Below the pieces are notes generated by a model. It searched no databases. It was not told the DNA's origin and was given only the letters and a program-made list of their open reading frames with translations. DNA of 64,000 bases, taken from Cytobacillus solani (GTDB taxonomy: Bacteria > Bacillota > Bacilli > Bacillales > Cytobacillaceae). Positions 56,733-64,000 of this stretch are shown here, piece after piece. The stretch is from the NCBI RefSeq assembly GCF_001420595.1, contig NZ_LJIX01000003.1, forward strand, positions 233,758-297,757, given 5' to 3'. Numbering within the stretch: the stretch's first letter is position 1; every line of letters starts with the position of its first letter. Both the position numbers and the translations under genes were made by a program.

Positions 56733-56807
56733 TGGGCTATAGCCAAGCGGTAAGGCATCGCACTTTGACTGCGACATGCGTTGGTTCGAATCCAGCTAGC
56801 CCAGCCA
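56733..56807 (+). tRNA. tRNA-Gln (TTG)
   Basis: Cloverleaf starting TGGGCTA, anticodon TTG, CCA encoded; a 72-base gap precedes it. Confidence 0.95.
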
Positions 56808-56818
56808 TTATTTTTTAA

Positions 56819-56892
<74 letters not shown>

Positions 56893-56902
56893 ATTTTAAT
56901 AT

Positions 56903-56976
56903 GCGGGTGTAGTTTAGTGGTAAAACCACAGCCTTCCAAGCTGTTGTCGAGGGTTCGATTCCCTTCACCCGCTCCA
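56903..56976 (+). tRNA. tRNA-Gly (TCC)
   Basis: Cloverleaf starting GCGGGTG, anticodon TCC, CCA encoded. Confidence 0.95.
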
Positions 56977-56992
56977 TTATTTATAATATAAT

Positions 56993-57069
<77 letters not shown>

Positions 57070-57084
57070 TAAATGATTTATTAT

Positions 57085-57156
57085 TCCGCAGTAGCTCAGT
57101 GGTAGAGCTATCGGCTGTTAACCGATCGGTCGTAGGTTCGAGTCCTACCTGCGGAG
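57085..57156 (+). tRNA. tRNA-Asn (GTT)
   Basis: Cloverleaf starting TCCGCAG, anticodon GTT, discriminator G. The 3' end reads TCA instead of CCA, so CCA must be added enzymatically. Confidence 0.93.
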
Positions 57157-57244
57157 TCAATTTTATATTTGAAGAAGCACAGTGTCGTAGAGCTATGCGG
57201 TTTTGGACGAAAAATATTTATACTATTTATAAGGATTAACTAAC

Positions 57245-57495
57245 ATGTCTTTTTGGAAAGTTAGTAATCCTTTGTTGTTTATTCTAGAAAAGTATACAGA
57301 TATGGTTTAACAGTCTGGATCTCTATTTTTGATTATCAATGTTCTAATATATGCTATATTTTTCATAGGTTATATATGGAGAAATTGCAATAGCAGGGGA
57401 TATATAAATGGAGGCATTTCAATAATCCCGTTTTTATTATTGTTTATTTTGGTGTTCTTGGTTTAGTAATTTGGTTTGCAGCTACCTTTATTTAA
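57245..57495 (+). pseudogene. Decayed small membrane-protein gene
   Basis: An ATG at 57245, with AAGGA nine bases upstream, opens MSFWKVSNPLLFIL and reaches a stop at 57308. The same frame resumes directly (SLFLIINVLIYAIFFIGY, YINGGISIIPFLLLFI) to a stop at 57464, and a shift of one base gives FGVLGLVIWFAATFI and a stop at 57493. Together they look like a roughly 80-residue protein with two or three membrane helices, broken by one nonsense and one frameshift change. No family is recognised. Confidence 0.45.
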
Positions 57496-57632
57496 GCCCA
57501 AAAAGAAAGAAATATAATTCTCAAATGAATTTCTAATAAGCTCGGCGGTCTTACTATTGATAAAAAGGAATAGGATTAATGTTTTTTGAAAAAGTATCAT
57601 TAATAATTGCATAGGAATATTGAATAATTAAT

Positions 57633-57675
57633 GCCCAATTTCACAGAGTTTTATTGCGAAATTGGGCTTTTTGTT
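57633..57675 (+). terminator. Rho-independent terminator downstream of the tRNA cluster
   Basis: GCCCAATTTC (57633-57642) pairs with GAAATTGGGC (57658-57667), followed by TTTTTG on the plus strand. It probably ends transcripts from the rRNA-tRNA operon or the decayed gene. A second imperfect hairpin lies at 57231-57272. Confidence 0.7.
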
Positions 57676-57684
57676 TATTATCAA

Positions 57685-58179
57685 TTAGTCATTACTAATA
57701 TTTTTAGCATCCCAGCTTTGTTGTAGCTTTCGAATATAAATGATTTGACCAATATGATAGGCATTATGGGTAGTTACATTCCCAAGTACCTCCCACCATT
57801 TCACTTTTTCAGGGAATCCGTATACATCACTTTCTACTTTTTCAGCTGTTAGAAGATCCTGCCACTGTAAAAGGATAAGCAGTAAGCGTTCTTTTAGGTT
57901 CTGAAAACTTTGATTATCCGGGATAATGAAGCTTTCATTATTATTATCTAATGGCGAAACAGCTTTGACATTTGATTCTTTGTATCTCGTTTGCCATGTT
58001 TCATTCCAATAAAGTAAATGCTGTACAATTTCAGCGATACTATGACAATCCTTGTTAGGCTTCCAAAAAGCTTCTTTTTCTGTTAAATGTTCAACTGAGT
58101 CAGTAAATGGAAGATACCAGCTAGGATCATTTGCATTTGCTAATAACTGATCGGCTATAACATCTTTAACATGAAACAT
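57685..58179 (-). CDS. DinB-like putative metal-dependent protein
   Basis: A 164-residue DinB/YfiT-superfamily four-helix protein. Candidate metal-binding His residues are in IAEIVQHLLYWNETW near 52 and NVTTHNAYHIGQIIYIRKL near 134-138. The ATG at 58179 is preferred to the GTG at 58188. It is not closely similar to the DinB-like gene at 23996. Its start is 18 bases after the end of the DedA gene, so the two may be cotranscribed. Confidence 0.8.
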   Translation of the reverse strand: MFHVKDVIADQLLANANDPSWYLPFTDSVEHLTEKEAFWKPNKDCHSIAEIVQHLLYWNETWQTRYKESNVKAVSPLDNNNESFIIPDNQSFQNLKERLLLILLQWQDLLTAEKVESDVYGFPEKVKWWEVLGNVTTHNAYHIGQIIYIRKLQQSWDAKNISND

Positions 58180-58197
58180 ACAGATCACGCTCTTTCA

Positions 58198-58800
58198 TTA
58201 TAAATATTCAGCTTTCTTATGTTGACGATTATCATATGATTTCCAACTAATAAATAGAATGGTAACAATGACTAGCCCTAAAAGCAGTAATGTCTGATAG
58301 TTAGTAATCATTTTTATAATTGATTCGGTATCACCTTTGTAAAATTGTCCGATGCTTAAAAACAGAAAGGTAGTAGGAGCGATTCCAACCATAGTGAGTA
58401 AAGTATATAGATGAAGTTTCATATTAGACATGCCAGCTAGGAAAGGAACAATATTTCCTAAATGAAGAGGGCTTGAAATAGCAACACTCCATACGCCATA
58501 CTTGCTGAAAGATGCTTTTGCTCTTGCTAAACTTTCTTTCTTTGCTGCACTTAATCTGTTTTCAACGGAGTTGCCAAGTTTATAGCCAATATAATAGGGT
58601 ATATAGCTGCCAATTGCATACAAAAAGCTTCCTAGCAGCGAAATACAGCCAATTTCAAACCATGTTAAATCAATGATAAAGCCAATGGTTACAATAAAGA
58701 ATGTACCGATAAAGGGGAACGCACTTCCTTCAATAAACAAGGAAAGAAGAACACCTGCAATTCCCCAACTTTCTATAAGACTCAATAAGAATTCAGTCAT
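58198..58800 (-). CDS. DedA/VTT-family membrane protein
   Basis: A 200-residue membrane protein with the VTT (SNARE-associated) domain: EGSAFPFIGTFFIVTIGF near 22-39, a YIPYYIGYKLGNSVE segment near 68 and SSPLHLGNIVPFLAGMSNMKL near 112-132. DedA proteins act as scramblases or flippases of undecaprenyl phosphate or phospholipids. The usual Arg-rich RxIPGVR motif is replaced here by PLHLGNIVP, so it is a divergent member. ATG 58800 follows GGAG. Confidence 0.78.
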   Translation of the reverse strand: MTEFLLSLIESWGIAGVLLSLFIEGSAFPFIGTFFIVTIGFIIDLTWFEIGCISLLGSFLYAIGSYIPYYIGYKLGNSVENRLSAAKKESLARAKASFSKYGVWSVAISSPLHLGNIVPFLAGMSNMKLHLYTLLTMVGIAPTTFLFLSIGQFYKGDTESIIKMITNYQTLLLLGLVIVTILFISWKSYDNRQHKKAEYL

Positions 58801-58925
58801 CACTCTCACTCCAAGTTTAAAAAACGAATACTTAAAGCATAAAGGATCTTTAAAAAATCAAATAGATGCTGAAGAAGTAAGTTCAACTAAGTCTTAAGAA
58901 GTAGAAGGGGATGCAGTTACCTCGT

Positions 58926-59276
58926 TTATTTTTTTTGAATAAGGGCGAACCCAAGCCCGGTTGGATCAACTAAATAAGCAAGATAAAAATGGTCAAATTC
59001 CATTTTGTCTCGTACAATGATAGCTCCGTTATTTTTAGCATTAGATATAGCTGTATTAATTGAATCCACTTCAATTTGTATGCGTGTGCCGTGAGGATAA
59101 TCATGCGGACCTTTTGCAATCCCGCCATTCATTCCATTCTGAGCATCCTTACCTGTTGATACTTCCCGATAATCCCAATGAGGCTCTGCGATCTCCCAGC
59201 CAAAGACAGTAGAATAAAACTTTGCAGCTTTTTCGGGTTCCTGGCTATTTAGTTCAAATCCAATCACTTTTCCCAC
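58926..59276 (-). CDS. VOC-family protein
   Basis: A 116-residue vicinal-oxygen-chelate protein of the short, one-domain type: VIGFELNSQEPEKAAKFYSTVFGWEI at the start, GGIAKGPHDYPHGTRIQIEVDSI in the middle and YLVDPTGLGFALIQKK at the end, the pattern of Bacillus glyoxalase/bleomycin-resistance-like proteins. GTG 59276 follows AGAGGGAA; the longer frame to 59312 has no ribosome site. Function unknown. Confidence 0.8.
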   Translation of the reverse strand: MGKVIGFELNSQEPEKAAKFYSTVFGWEIAEPHWDYREVSTGKDAQNGMNGGIAKGPHDYPHGTRIQIEVDSINTAISNAKNNGAIIVRDKMEFDHFYLAYLVDPTGLGFALIQKK

Positions 59277-59469
59277 TCTATTTCCCTCTTTCCGTAAATT
59301 GTTTAAAGTCAATGCTTAAGTATTCTCCCTTTTCCAATAAAATCCTTCAATAAAAGTTACTGCTTAGTTTTTAAAGTTTTGTGGTCTGCATCAAATATTG
59401 CGGTTTAGCATGTTTTTAAGGTTGAATGGCAAGAATTTTATGTATATTATTAAAAGTAGATTAAGTTAG

Positions 59470-59485
59470 TTAGTTGAATAACTAA
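59470..59485 (+). promoter_or_regulatory. TetR-type operator
   Basis: TTAGTT (59470-59475) and AACTAA (59480-59485) form an inverted repeat around GAAT, directly before the ribosome site of the TetR gene. Confidence 0.5.
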
Positions 59486-59499
59486 TAAAAGGTGATAAA

Positions 59500-60087
59500 A
59501 TGGCTAAGCCGAATGTAATTAATAAAGGAGAATTAATCCATTTTGCAAAGCAATGTTTAGTTGATAGTGGGATAGAAAAGTTTACTTTAAGAGCAGTTGC
59601 AGAAAAAGCAGGCGTGACTCAAGGGACGGTTTATTATCACTTTAGAACGAAGGAGCAAATATTAGTAGATATTGTACAAGATATTTGTGAGAGTTCCTGG
59701 GAAGAAATATCACAGGTTAATGAAGGGATAATTAAACAATCATTACAATCAGCAAAAAGTCGTTGTAGAGAGGATTCATTTTTTCATAAATTATTTTTTT
59801 CATTAATGGTTGCGGGATTTAATAATCCAAAAATAAAAGATCATCTTGGAGATATTTTGATAAATGAAAATATGGCTTTATCTGAAAATCTTAAAAAGGT
59901 ATGGAGCAAATCGCCAGTAGATGGAGTCTCCGATGATACATGGGGAATATTATTTAATGCCATCGCAGACGGATTGGCGATTCAGGCCCTTTTGAACAGA
60001 AAATTCTCAGTTGATAAGGTTTATGAGGAGCTAGAATATTTATTTGAAGGATTTACCAGTATGCATGCAGAGGAGGATAATAGATAA
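59500..60087 (+). CDS. TetR family regulator
   Basis: A 195-residue TetR protein. The helix-turn-helix is NKGELIHFAKQCLVDSGIEKFTLRAVAEKAGVTQGTVYYHFRTKEQILVDIV. The stop codon is immediately followed by the start of the membrane-protein gene, so the two form one operon and the regulator probably controls both through the palindrome at 59470-59485. Confidence 0.87.
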   Translation: MAKPNVINKGELIHFAKQCLVDSGIEKFTLRAVAEKAGVTQGTVYYHFRTKEQILVDIVQDICESSWEEISQVNEGIIKQSLQSAKSRCREDSFFHKLFFSLMVAGFNNPKIKDHLGDILINENMALSENLKKVWSKSPVDGVSDDTWGILFNAIADGLAIQALLNRKFSVDKVYEELEYLFEGFTSMHAEEDNR

Positions 60088-60519
60088 ATGAAGGGGCACT
60101 TTTTAACTGTATTATGGGGAGTGATAGTATGGTTCTTAGCCACTTTGTTTTTTGTTCTATTTGGGAAACAAGTTCTCTTTAGTCCTGGCACAGCTTCATT
60201 TGTCATTAGTACACTTATATTAATTGCTGGCACAGGGGTATTATTGTTTGCTGTTACTTCTCTATACCTTTTTTTTGATCGATCAAAAAACGCAGCCATT
60301 AAATTTGGAATTATTGGTACAATCATAGGTCTATCATTAGACACATTCTCCATAGCTTACCACCAAATTATTTTTCCTGAATTAAGCCATTCGCAGATTA
60401 TCGCATTTACGGTATGGATGTCCTTTGCGTATGCTTTATATTTAATCATTCCTATATTAATAAATGAAGTTAAAAAGAGAGACTTAGGTTCCCCGTCCCT
60501 GCCCGAACTGATGCAGTAG
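60088..60519 (+). CDS. DUF5367-family membrane protein
   Basis: A 143-residue protein with four hydrophobic helices (about 5-27, 36-60, 70-90, 105-127) and a short charged tail. GIIGTIIGLSLDTFSIAYHQIIFPE is the conserved block of DUF5367 membrane proteins as I recall them. The start overlaps the end of the TetR gene. Function unknown; regulation by TetR hints at a role in response to a compound. Confidence 0.7.
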   Translation: MKGHFLTVLWGVIVWFLATLFFVLFGKQVLFSPGTASFVISTLILIAGTGVLLFAVTSLYLFFDRSKNAAIKFGIIGTIIGLSLDTFSIAYHQIIFPELSHSQIIAFTVWMSFAYALYLIIPILINEVKKRDLGSPSLPELMQ

Positions 60520-60578
60520 TGTATAGATGCAAGTTCGTTTTACGATAGAATCTGAGTAGAATTTAGTACCATAACAAT

Positions 60579-60617
60579 TAGAAGGTACGTGCTAATCTGT
60601 ACGGATCTTTTTTTTTG
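60579..60617 (+). terminator. Probable rho-independent terminator
   Basis: GGTAC (60584-60588) and GTACG near 60599-60603 with outer AGA/TCT pairing, followed by nine T. It precedes the sigma-factor promoter. Confidence 0.55.
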
Positions 60618-60623
60618 TAAAAA

Positions 60624-60650
60624 TGAAACCAGACTGAGTGGTACATCGTC
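60624..60650 (+). promoter_or_regulatory. ECF-type promoter of the sigma-factor operon
   Basis: TGAAAC (60624-60629), 17 bases, CGTC (60647-60650). This is the TGAAAC/CGTC pattern of Bacillus extracytoplasmic-function sigma factors, 32 bases before the sigma start codon. The gene is therefore probably autoregulated. Confidence 0.75.
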
Positions 60651-60681
60651 TAAGTACGAATTCTATAAAGGGGGGATAGTC

Positions 60682-61251
60682 TTGTATATAGAAGAGAAAA
60701 GTGAATCATATTATGCACTTACAAAGGAAAAAACGATAGATGCTGTTATAGAGGGGTTAATGACAGAGTATGGCACAGAATTAACCTCACTTGCTTTCTC
60801 TTATGTGAAGGACGCTACACAAGCAAAGGATATCGTGCAAATGGTTTTTATTAGCTGTTATCAGAATCTTCATAAGTTCAAAGGAGAATCATCTGTAAAA
60901 ACATGGCTATACAGAATTACGATAAACCAATGTAAAGATTATTTGAAAAGCAGTTATTTCAGAAGAATTTTTTCATTTGCCAAGCTGGAAAAAGAGGAGC
61001 ATACAGAATTAAATCCTGAAGTAAATTTACTGTATAAGGACCGGGAAACTCGAGTGAAAAAGATCGTTCTATCTTTAAGTCCTAAGTATAAAGAAATTAT
61101 TTTTCTATATTACTATAAGGATTTTTCGGTAGAAGAAATATCTGCAATTCTAAAGATTTCTGCGAATACAGTCAAAACAAGGCTGACACGGGGAAGAGAG
61201 CGGCTTAAGAAATTATTAGAAGAGGAGGGATACGAATGGGAGGATATTTGA
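60682..61251 (+). CDS. ECF RNA polymerase sigma factor
   Basis: A 189-residue ECF sigma factor. Region 2 is LTSLAFSYVKDATQAKDIVQMVFISCYQNLHKFKGESSVKTWLYRITINQCKDYLK; region 4 is LSPKYKEIIFLYYYKDFSVEEISAILKISANTVKTRLTRGRERLKKLL. The start is TTG 60682 behind AAAGGGGGGA. The longer frame from 60589 would put the promoter inside the gene. Its partner starts 16 bases before its stop, a typical sigma/anti-sigma arrangement. It resembles SigV/SigX-type envelope-stress factors, but a name cannot be given. Confidence 0.88.
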   Translation: MYIEEKSESYYALTKEKTIDAVIEGLMTEYGTELTSLAFSYVKDATQAKDIVQMVFISCYQNLHKFKGESSVKTWLYRITINQCKDYLKSSYFRRIFSFAKLEKEEHTELNPEVNLLYKDRETRVKKIVLSLSPKYKEIIFLYYYKDFSVEEISAILKISANTVKTRLTRGRERLKKLLEEEGYEWEDI

Positions 61252-62615
61252 ACCACGATAAAAAAATACAAAGCAGTGAACTCTTTGAAGAGGTAGAATT
61301 TAATCGAGAAGATCAGCTGCAAGTATATGCTAAGCTCAAAGAGAAAAGAGACCGCCGAAGTGTTATTGGAAAAAAGAAAAAGGTATTATTACCGGCAGTT
61401 ATCGTACTAATGATGGTAGGTGCAGCCATCTATATGCCAACTAACTCAGTATTGGCTTTAGTTAAACTACCTTTCTTTGAATCGATCTTTCAATTCTTGG
61501 GTGATGGAGGTCTTAAAGGGGCTGCTACTAAGGATAAACAAAATATCCAGCAGCAACAGAGTGAAAATGGCATCAGTATGGAAATTCAGGAAGCGGTTTA
61601 TGATGGGATGAGGTTATCAATTAGTTATTCGATTAAGTCAGAAGAACCGATTAAGAATTTTAGTTCATATGATATTAATTTGCATTTCCCTGATGTTGGC
61701 AGGTTAATAGGCGGTCGTACTTCAAGTAATCAGTTCACGCAAGTTTCTGAGCATGAGGTGATTGGCTACTCAATGTTTACGTATGCAGTATCGGATATGC
61801 CGGATGAATTTAAGGCTGATTTTTTATACAAGGGTACTATTAATAATAGGCAGGAACAGAATTTTAAATTTATTTTCAAGATTCCAATTAAGAAGACACC
61901 TGAAATTAAGAAGGTTGCTTTTACTAAAAAAGCAAGCTATGAGGGAGAAGAACTTACATTAAAACAAATAACCTTAAGTCCTATCTCGACGGCTATTAAA
62001 CTACAACATAAAGAACCATATCAGAACAAACTAGAAGATGATTGGTTGACTATCCGCCTGCTTGACCAAGAAGACAGAGTGATTAAAGAGGTTTCTAATT
62101 CTAGCTCTGGAGGGTGGGGTGGTACCCAAATTAAACAAGATAACCGTTGGTATTCATTAAGAGAAGCCACTTTGTTATTCGAACCACTGGACAAAGAAGT
62201 AGAAGAATTGAAGATCCAATTATTTAAAAATAAGAGTAATGAAGATTTAGTTATTCAGGAGCGGTTAGTTGAACTACCTGAAGCGAAGAACCAGCTGCTC
62301 AATCTAGGTGAAAGGGGTACAATGAAAATTACTGATATTAAGCAAGAAGATAATTCAGCAGTGATTAAGTATGAATATAAAAGCAGTTTTGCCTTTTATC
62401 AAAATTTCTCACCACTTGTGTTAAAAAGTGCAGAAGGCAATTGGCATCATGGCGTTGAAATGAAACGCGAGTATCTCGGTAATAACACTTATATAGTAGA
62501 AGAATTGTTTCTTGATTTACCTAAAGATAAGTTATTTGTTAGATATCTTCAGGAAAAAGCTCCTGAGGTTATAGAAGAGCTAGAAATAAAAGTATCAGCT
62601 GACGAAATGAGATAA
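61236..62615 (+). CDS. DUF4179 membrane protein, probable anti-sigma partner
   Basis: A 459-residue protein: about 50 cytosolic residues (basic, KEKRDRRSVIGKKKK), one helix (about 50-68, VLLPAVIVLMMVGAAIYMP), then a large extracytoplasmic part starting with a DUF4179-like domain (ENGISMEIQEAVYDGMRLSISYSI). Such single-pass proteins next to ECF genes usually bind and silence the sigma factor until an envelope signal arrives. Overlap of 16 bases with the sigma gene supports a joint role. The N-terminal cytosolic part lacks a zinc-binding anti-sigma motif. Confidence 0.8.
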   Translation: MGGYLNHDKKIQSSELFEEVEFNREDQLQVYAKLKEKRDRRSVIGKKKKVLLPAVIVLMMVGAAIYMPTNSVLALVKLPFFESIFQFLGDGGLKGAATKDKQNIQQQQSENGISMEIQEAVYDGMRLSISYSIKSEEPIKNFSSYDINLHFPDVGRLIGGRTSSNQFTQVSEHEVIGYSMFTYAVSDMPDEFKADFLYKGTINNRQEQNFKFIFKIPIKKTPEIKKVAFTKKASYEGEELTLKQITLSPISTAIKLQHKEPYQNKLEDDWLTIRLLDQEDRVIKEVSNSSSGGWGGTQIKQDNRWYSLREATLLFEPLDKEVEELKIQLFKNKSNEDLVIQERLVELPEAKNQLLNLGERGTMKITDIKQEDNSAVIKYEYKSSFAFYQNFSPLVLKSAEGNWHHGVEMKREYLGNNTYIVEELFLDLPKDKLFVRYLQEKAPEVIEELEIKVSADEMR

Positions 62616-62626
62616 GGAGTAGGGAC

Positions 62627-62654
62627 GGGGACAGAAGGACTCTGTCCCTTTTTC
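62627..62654 (+). terminator. Rho-independent terminator
   Basis: GGGACAGA (62628-62635) pairs with TCTGTCCC (62641-62648), followed by five T. Same GGGACAG core as the other dispersed hairpins. Confidence 0.8.
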
Positions 62655-62741
62655 ACATTCATACGCAATAAAAAAAGGATGATTTGAAATATAATAGAAA
62701 CAGTAAATAGATCCCCTTATAAAAAATAACAGGAGTATATG

Positions 62742-63308
62742 ATGGAAATTTCATTAATCAGGCATGGAAAATCAAAGCAGATAGAAAACAACCGATTAAC
62801 AAGTCAAGAATTTCAGGACTGGGTCAAAAAGTATGATACCAGTGGGGTTTTTGAAGAGAATAATTACCCAGAGAGAACGCTTGAAAAGGTAGCAGCAGCG
62901 AACCTGCTAGTTACGAGTGATCTAAAAAGGTCGATTGATTCTGCAAGTCTATTACATCAACAGAAAAGAGTCATTTCTGATTCCTTGTTTCGCGAAGCAG
63001 AATTACCTGTTCTATCAAGTAAATGGAGAGTAAAATTTAGTCCAAATAGCTGGGCCATTTTCTTAAGGTGCTTATGGTATAGTGGCTATGCAAGACAGTG
63101 TGAGTCTTTAGCGAATGCTAGACAGAGAGCCGAACGGGCAGCCATTCAATTAGTGAAGTATGCAGAAGAACATCATTCAGTCGTTTTAGTTGGACATGGA
63201 TTTTTTAATCGATTAATAGCAGAAGAACTAGAGAATATGGGCTGGGAAGGCAATAGAAAAACAAGTGCAAAACACTGGAATTGTACAACGTACTCATTCA
63301 GCACTTAA
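62742..63308 (+). CDS. Histidine phosphatase family protein
   Basis: A 188-residue histidine phosphatase (phosphoglycerate mutase-like) superfamily member. The catalytic RHG is at MEISLIRHGKSKQ, the second Arg of the pocket in VTSDLKRSIDSA near 64, and the second His in VVLVGHGFFNRLIAEE near 143-158. The substrate is unknown; small-phosphate phosphatase activity is likely. ATG 62742 fits AGGAG at 62731-62735 better than the ATG three bases earlier. A single gene. Confidence 0.83.
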   Translation: MEISLIRHGKSKQIENNRLTSQEFQDWVKKYDTSGVFEENNYPERTLEKVAAANLLVTSDLKRSIDSASLLHQQKRVISDSLFREAELPVLSSKWRVKFSPNSWAIFLRCLWYSGYARQCESLANARQRAERAAIQLVKYAEEHHSVVLVGHGFFNRLIAEELENMGWEGNRKTSAKHWNCTTYSFST

Positions 63309-63620
63309 AAGGAAAAACCTATTAGAAGAAACGGTTATTCCTAGTTTTATTCATTTATTAGGTAACTATATTAGCTTCCTTTGTCAGGAGTTAATTTTGC
63401 TTATTTCTTATTGAGAAAATAAGCTATATCGGAATCGTTTGATGACTGACAGATATTCACAAGTAAGTAGAGTTAAAAGATAATGAAAGAAAACCTCATT
63501 ATATAGCAGGAGAGAAGGAGAAAAGCTTGAAACGTATTTAATATAAAAGTCGTCCGAGTTTAAAAGGGGTGATTGAGGTGTTTGAAAAAAGAGTGAGAGT
63601 ATTATTTATTTGGAAAGGGG
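63309..63620. other. Intergenic region without a convincing gene
   Basis: AT-rich, 312 bases before the promoters of the second rRNA operon. No hairpin terminator was found for the phosphatase gene, and no open frame with support. Confidence 0.4.
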
Positions 63621-63649
63621 TTGACGCATCACAGGTTATTGTTTATACA
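63621..63649 (+). promoter_or_regulatory. Second rRNA operon, promoter 1
   Basis: TTGACG (63621-63626), 17 bases, TATACA (63644-63649). Confidence 0.65.
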
Positions 63650-63668
63650 AATATATTTGGTAATACTA

Positions 63669-63697
63669 TTGACTTCTATAAAATAATATATTAATAT
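63669..63697 (+). promoter_or_regulatory. Second rRNA operon, promoter 2
   Basis: TTGACT (63669-63674), 17 bases, TAATAT (63692-63697). Confidence 0.65.
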
Positions 63698-63749
63698 AGT
63701 AAATCTCAGCTAGAAGAAAAAATGCAAAATAAGTTTTATCTTCTTGTAG

Positions 63750-63779
63750 TTGACGAGCTCTAGTAATCTATGGTAAAAT
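63750..63779 (+). promoter_or_regulatory. Second rRNA operon, promoter 3
   Basis: TTGACG (63750-63755), 18 bases, TAAAAT (63774-63779) with an extended TGG -10. Confidence 0.65.
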
Positions 63780-63824
63780 CAAATTCCTCTGTTGATGAAA
63801 CAGAAGAATATTTCAAAAAAGCAT

Positions 63825-63853
63825 TTGACACTATTGAAATAAAATGATATATT
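63825..63853 (+). promoter_or_regulatory. Second rRNA operon, promoter 4
   Basis: TTGACA (63825-63830), 17 bases, TATATT (63848-63853). Corresponds in position to the consensus promoter at 50509 of the first operon; the leader after it is almost identical in both. Confidence 0.85.
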
Positions 63854-63946
63854 AGTATCCTGTCACAAAATAGTTCTTTGAAAACTAAACAAAGCAAAAA
63901 CGTCAACGTTTAATTCAAGTAGTAAACTTAAGAGCTAATCTTACTC

Positions 63947-64000
63947 TTTATTGGAGAGTTTGATCCTGGCTCAGGACGAACGCTGGCGGCGTGCCTAATA
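63947..64000 (+). rRNA. rrs: 16S ribosomal RNA of a second operon (5' end only)
   Basis: The last 54 bases repeat the first 54 bases of the 16S gene at 50630, so a second rRNA operon starts here in the same orientation and leaves the window. Confidence 0.95.

Noticed and set aside
60589-60681. Upstream ATG of the sigma-factor frame
   Set aside because: The ECF promoter (60624-60650) lies inside this stretch; TTG 60682 has the ribosome site.
63578-63694. 38-codon frame starting GTG 63578
   Set aside because: Although GAGGTG-like bases precede it, it overlaps two rRNA promoters and shows no similarity.

Overview
The window comes from a low-GC Gram-positive bacterium of the Bacillaceae. The 16S and 23S rRNA sequences, the SigA-type and ECF-type promoters, AGGAGG ribosome-binding sites, frequent TTG and GTG starts, and close relatives of Bacillus subtilis BmrC/BmrD, Bmr/BmrR, SwrC, BltD and DefB all point this way. 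The genus cannot be fixed by reading alone.

Layout. 1-4140: a partial lipoprotein gene, a decayed gene, an erythromycin-esterase-family enzyme, a small unknown protein and a DUF2167 membrane protein. 4141-12430 is rich in drug export. A heterodimeric ABC exporter (bmrC-bmrD type) sits behind a leader-peptide/terminator attenuator. An SDR-MarR-SDR operon with a palindromic operator follows. Next is a bmr-bmrR pair whose promoter has the 19-bp spacer typical of MerR control. 12470-18670 (mostly minus strand): a ketopantoate-reductase-family gene, a CstA/BtsT-family (probably pyruvate) transporter with its LytS/LytT-type two-component system, and a TetR gene divergent from a swrC-like RND pump. 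22000-24500: small enzymes, a NERD protein and a seven-copy 52-bp tandem repeat. 24513-33300: an alpha-glucoside uptake and breakdown locus (two GH13 glucosidases, ROK kinase, binding protein, two permeases, LacI regulator) with MalR/CcpA-like boxes and no ATPase gene, so it probably borrows a shared ATPase. 33400-36640: a two-component system with a LolA-like lipoprotein. 36769-50216: peptide deformylase plus a pentapeptide protein, a MocR/LysE pair, acetyltransferases, a frameshifted HAD gene, several transporters (Bcr/CflA, EamA, MFS), a TrmB regulator sharing an operator with the EamA gene, and a LysR regulator.

50345-57156 is a complete ribosomal operon (tandem promoters, 16S, 23S, 5S) followed by 14 tRNA genes (Glu-Val-Ala-Met-Ser-fMet-Asp-Phe-His-Gln-Cys-Gly-Ile-Asn). 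The 5' end of tRNA-fMet is duplicated around a 119-bp insert. 57157-63308 holds a decayed membrane-protein gene, DinB, DedA and VOC proteins, a TetR/DUF5367 pair, an autoregulated ECF sigma factor with a DUF4179 partner, and a histidine phosphatase. A second rRNA operon in the same orientation starts at the right edge, behind four candidate promoters.

Taken together the window is ordinary core and accessory Bacillaceae chromosome with many efflux pumps paired to local regulators. The best candidates for less described biology are the attenuator in front of bmrCD, the lack of the extracellular domain in its BmrD, the 52-bp tandem repeat, the TrmB/EamA operator pair, the LytT-type repeat array upstream of the CstA gene, and the duplicated tRNA-fMet end.
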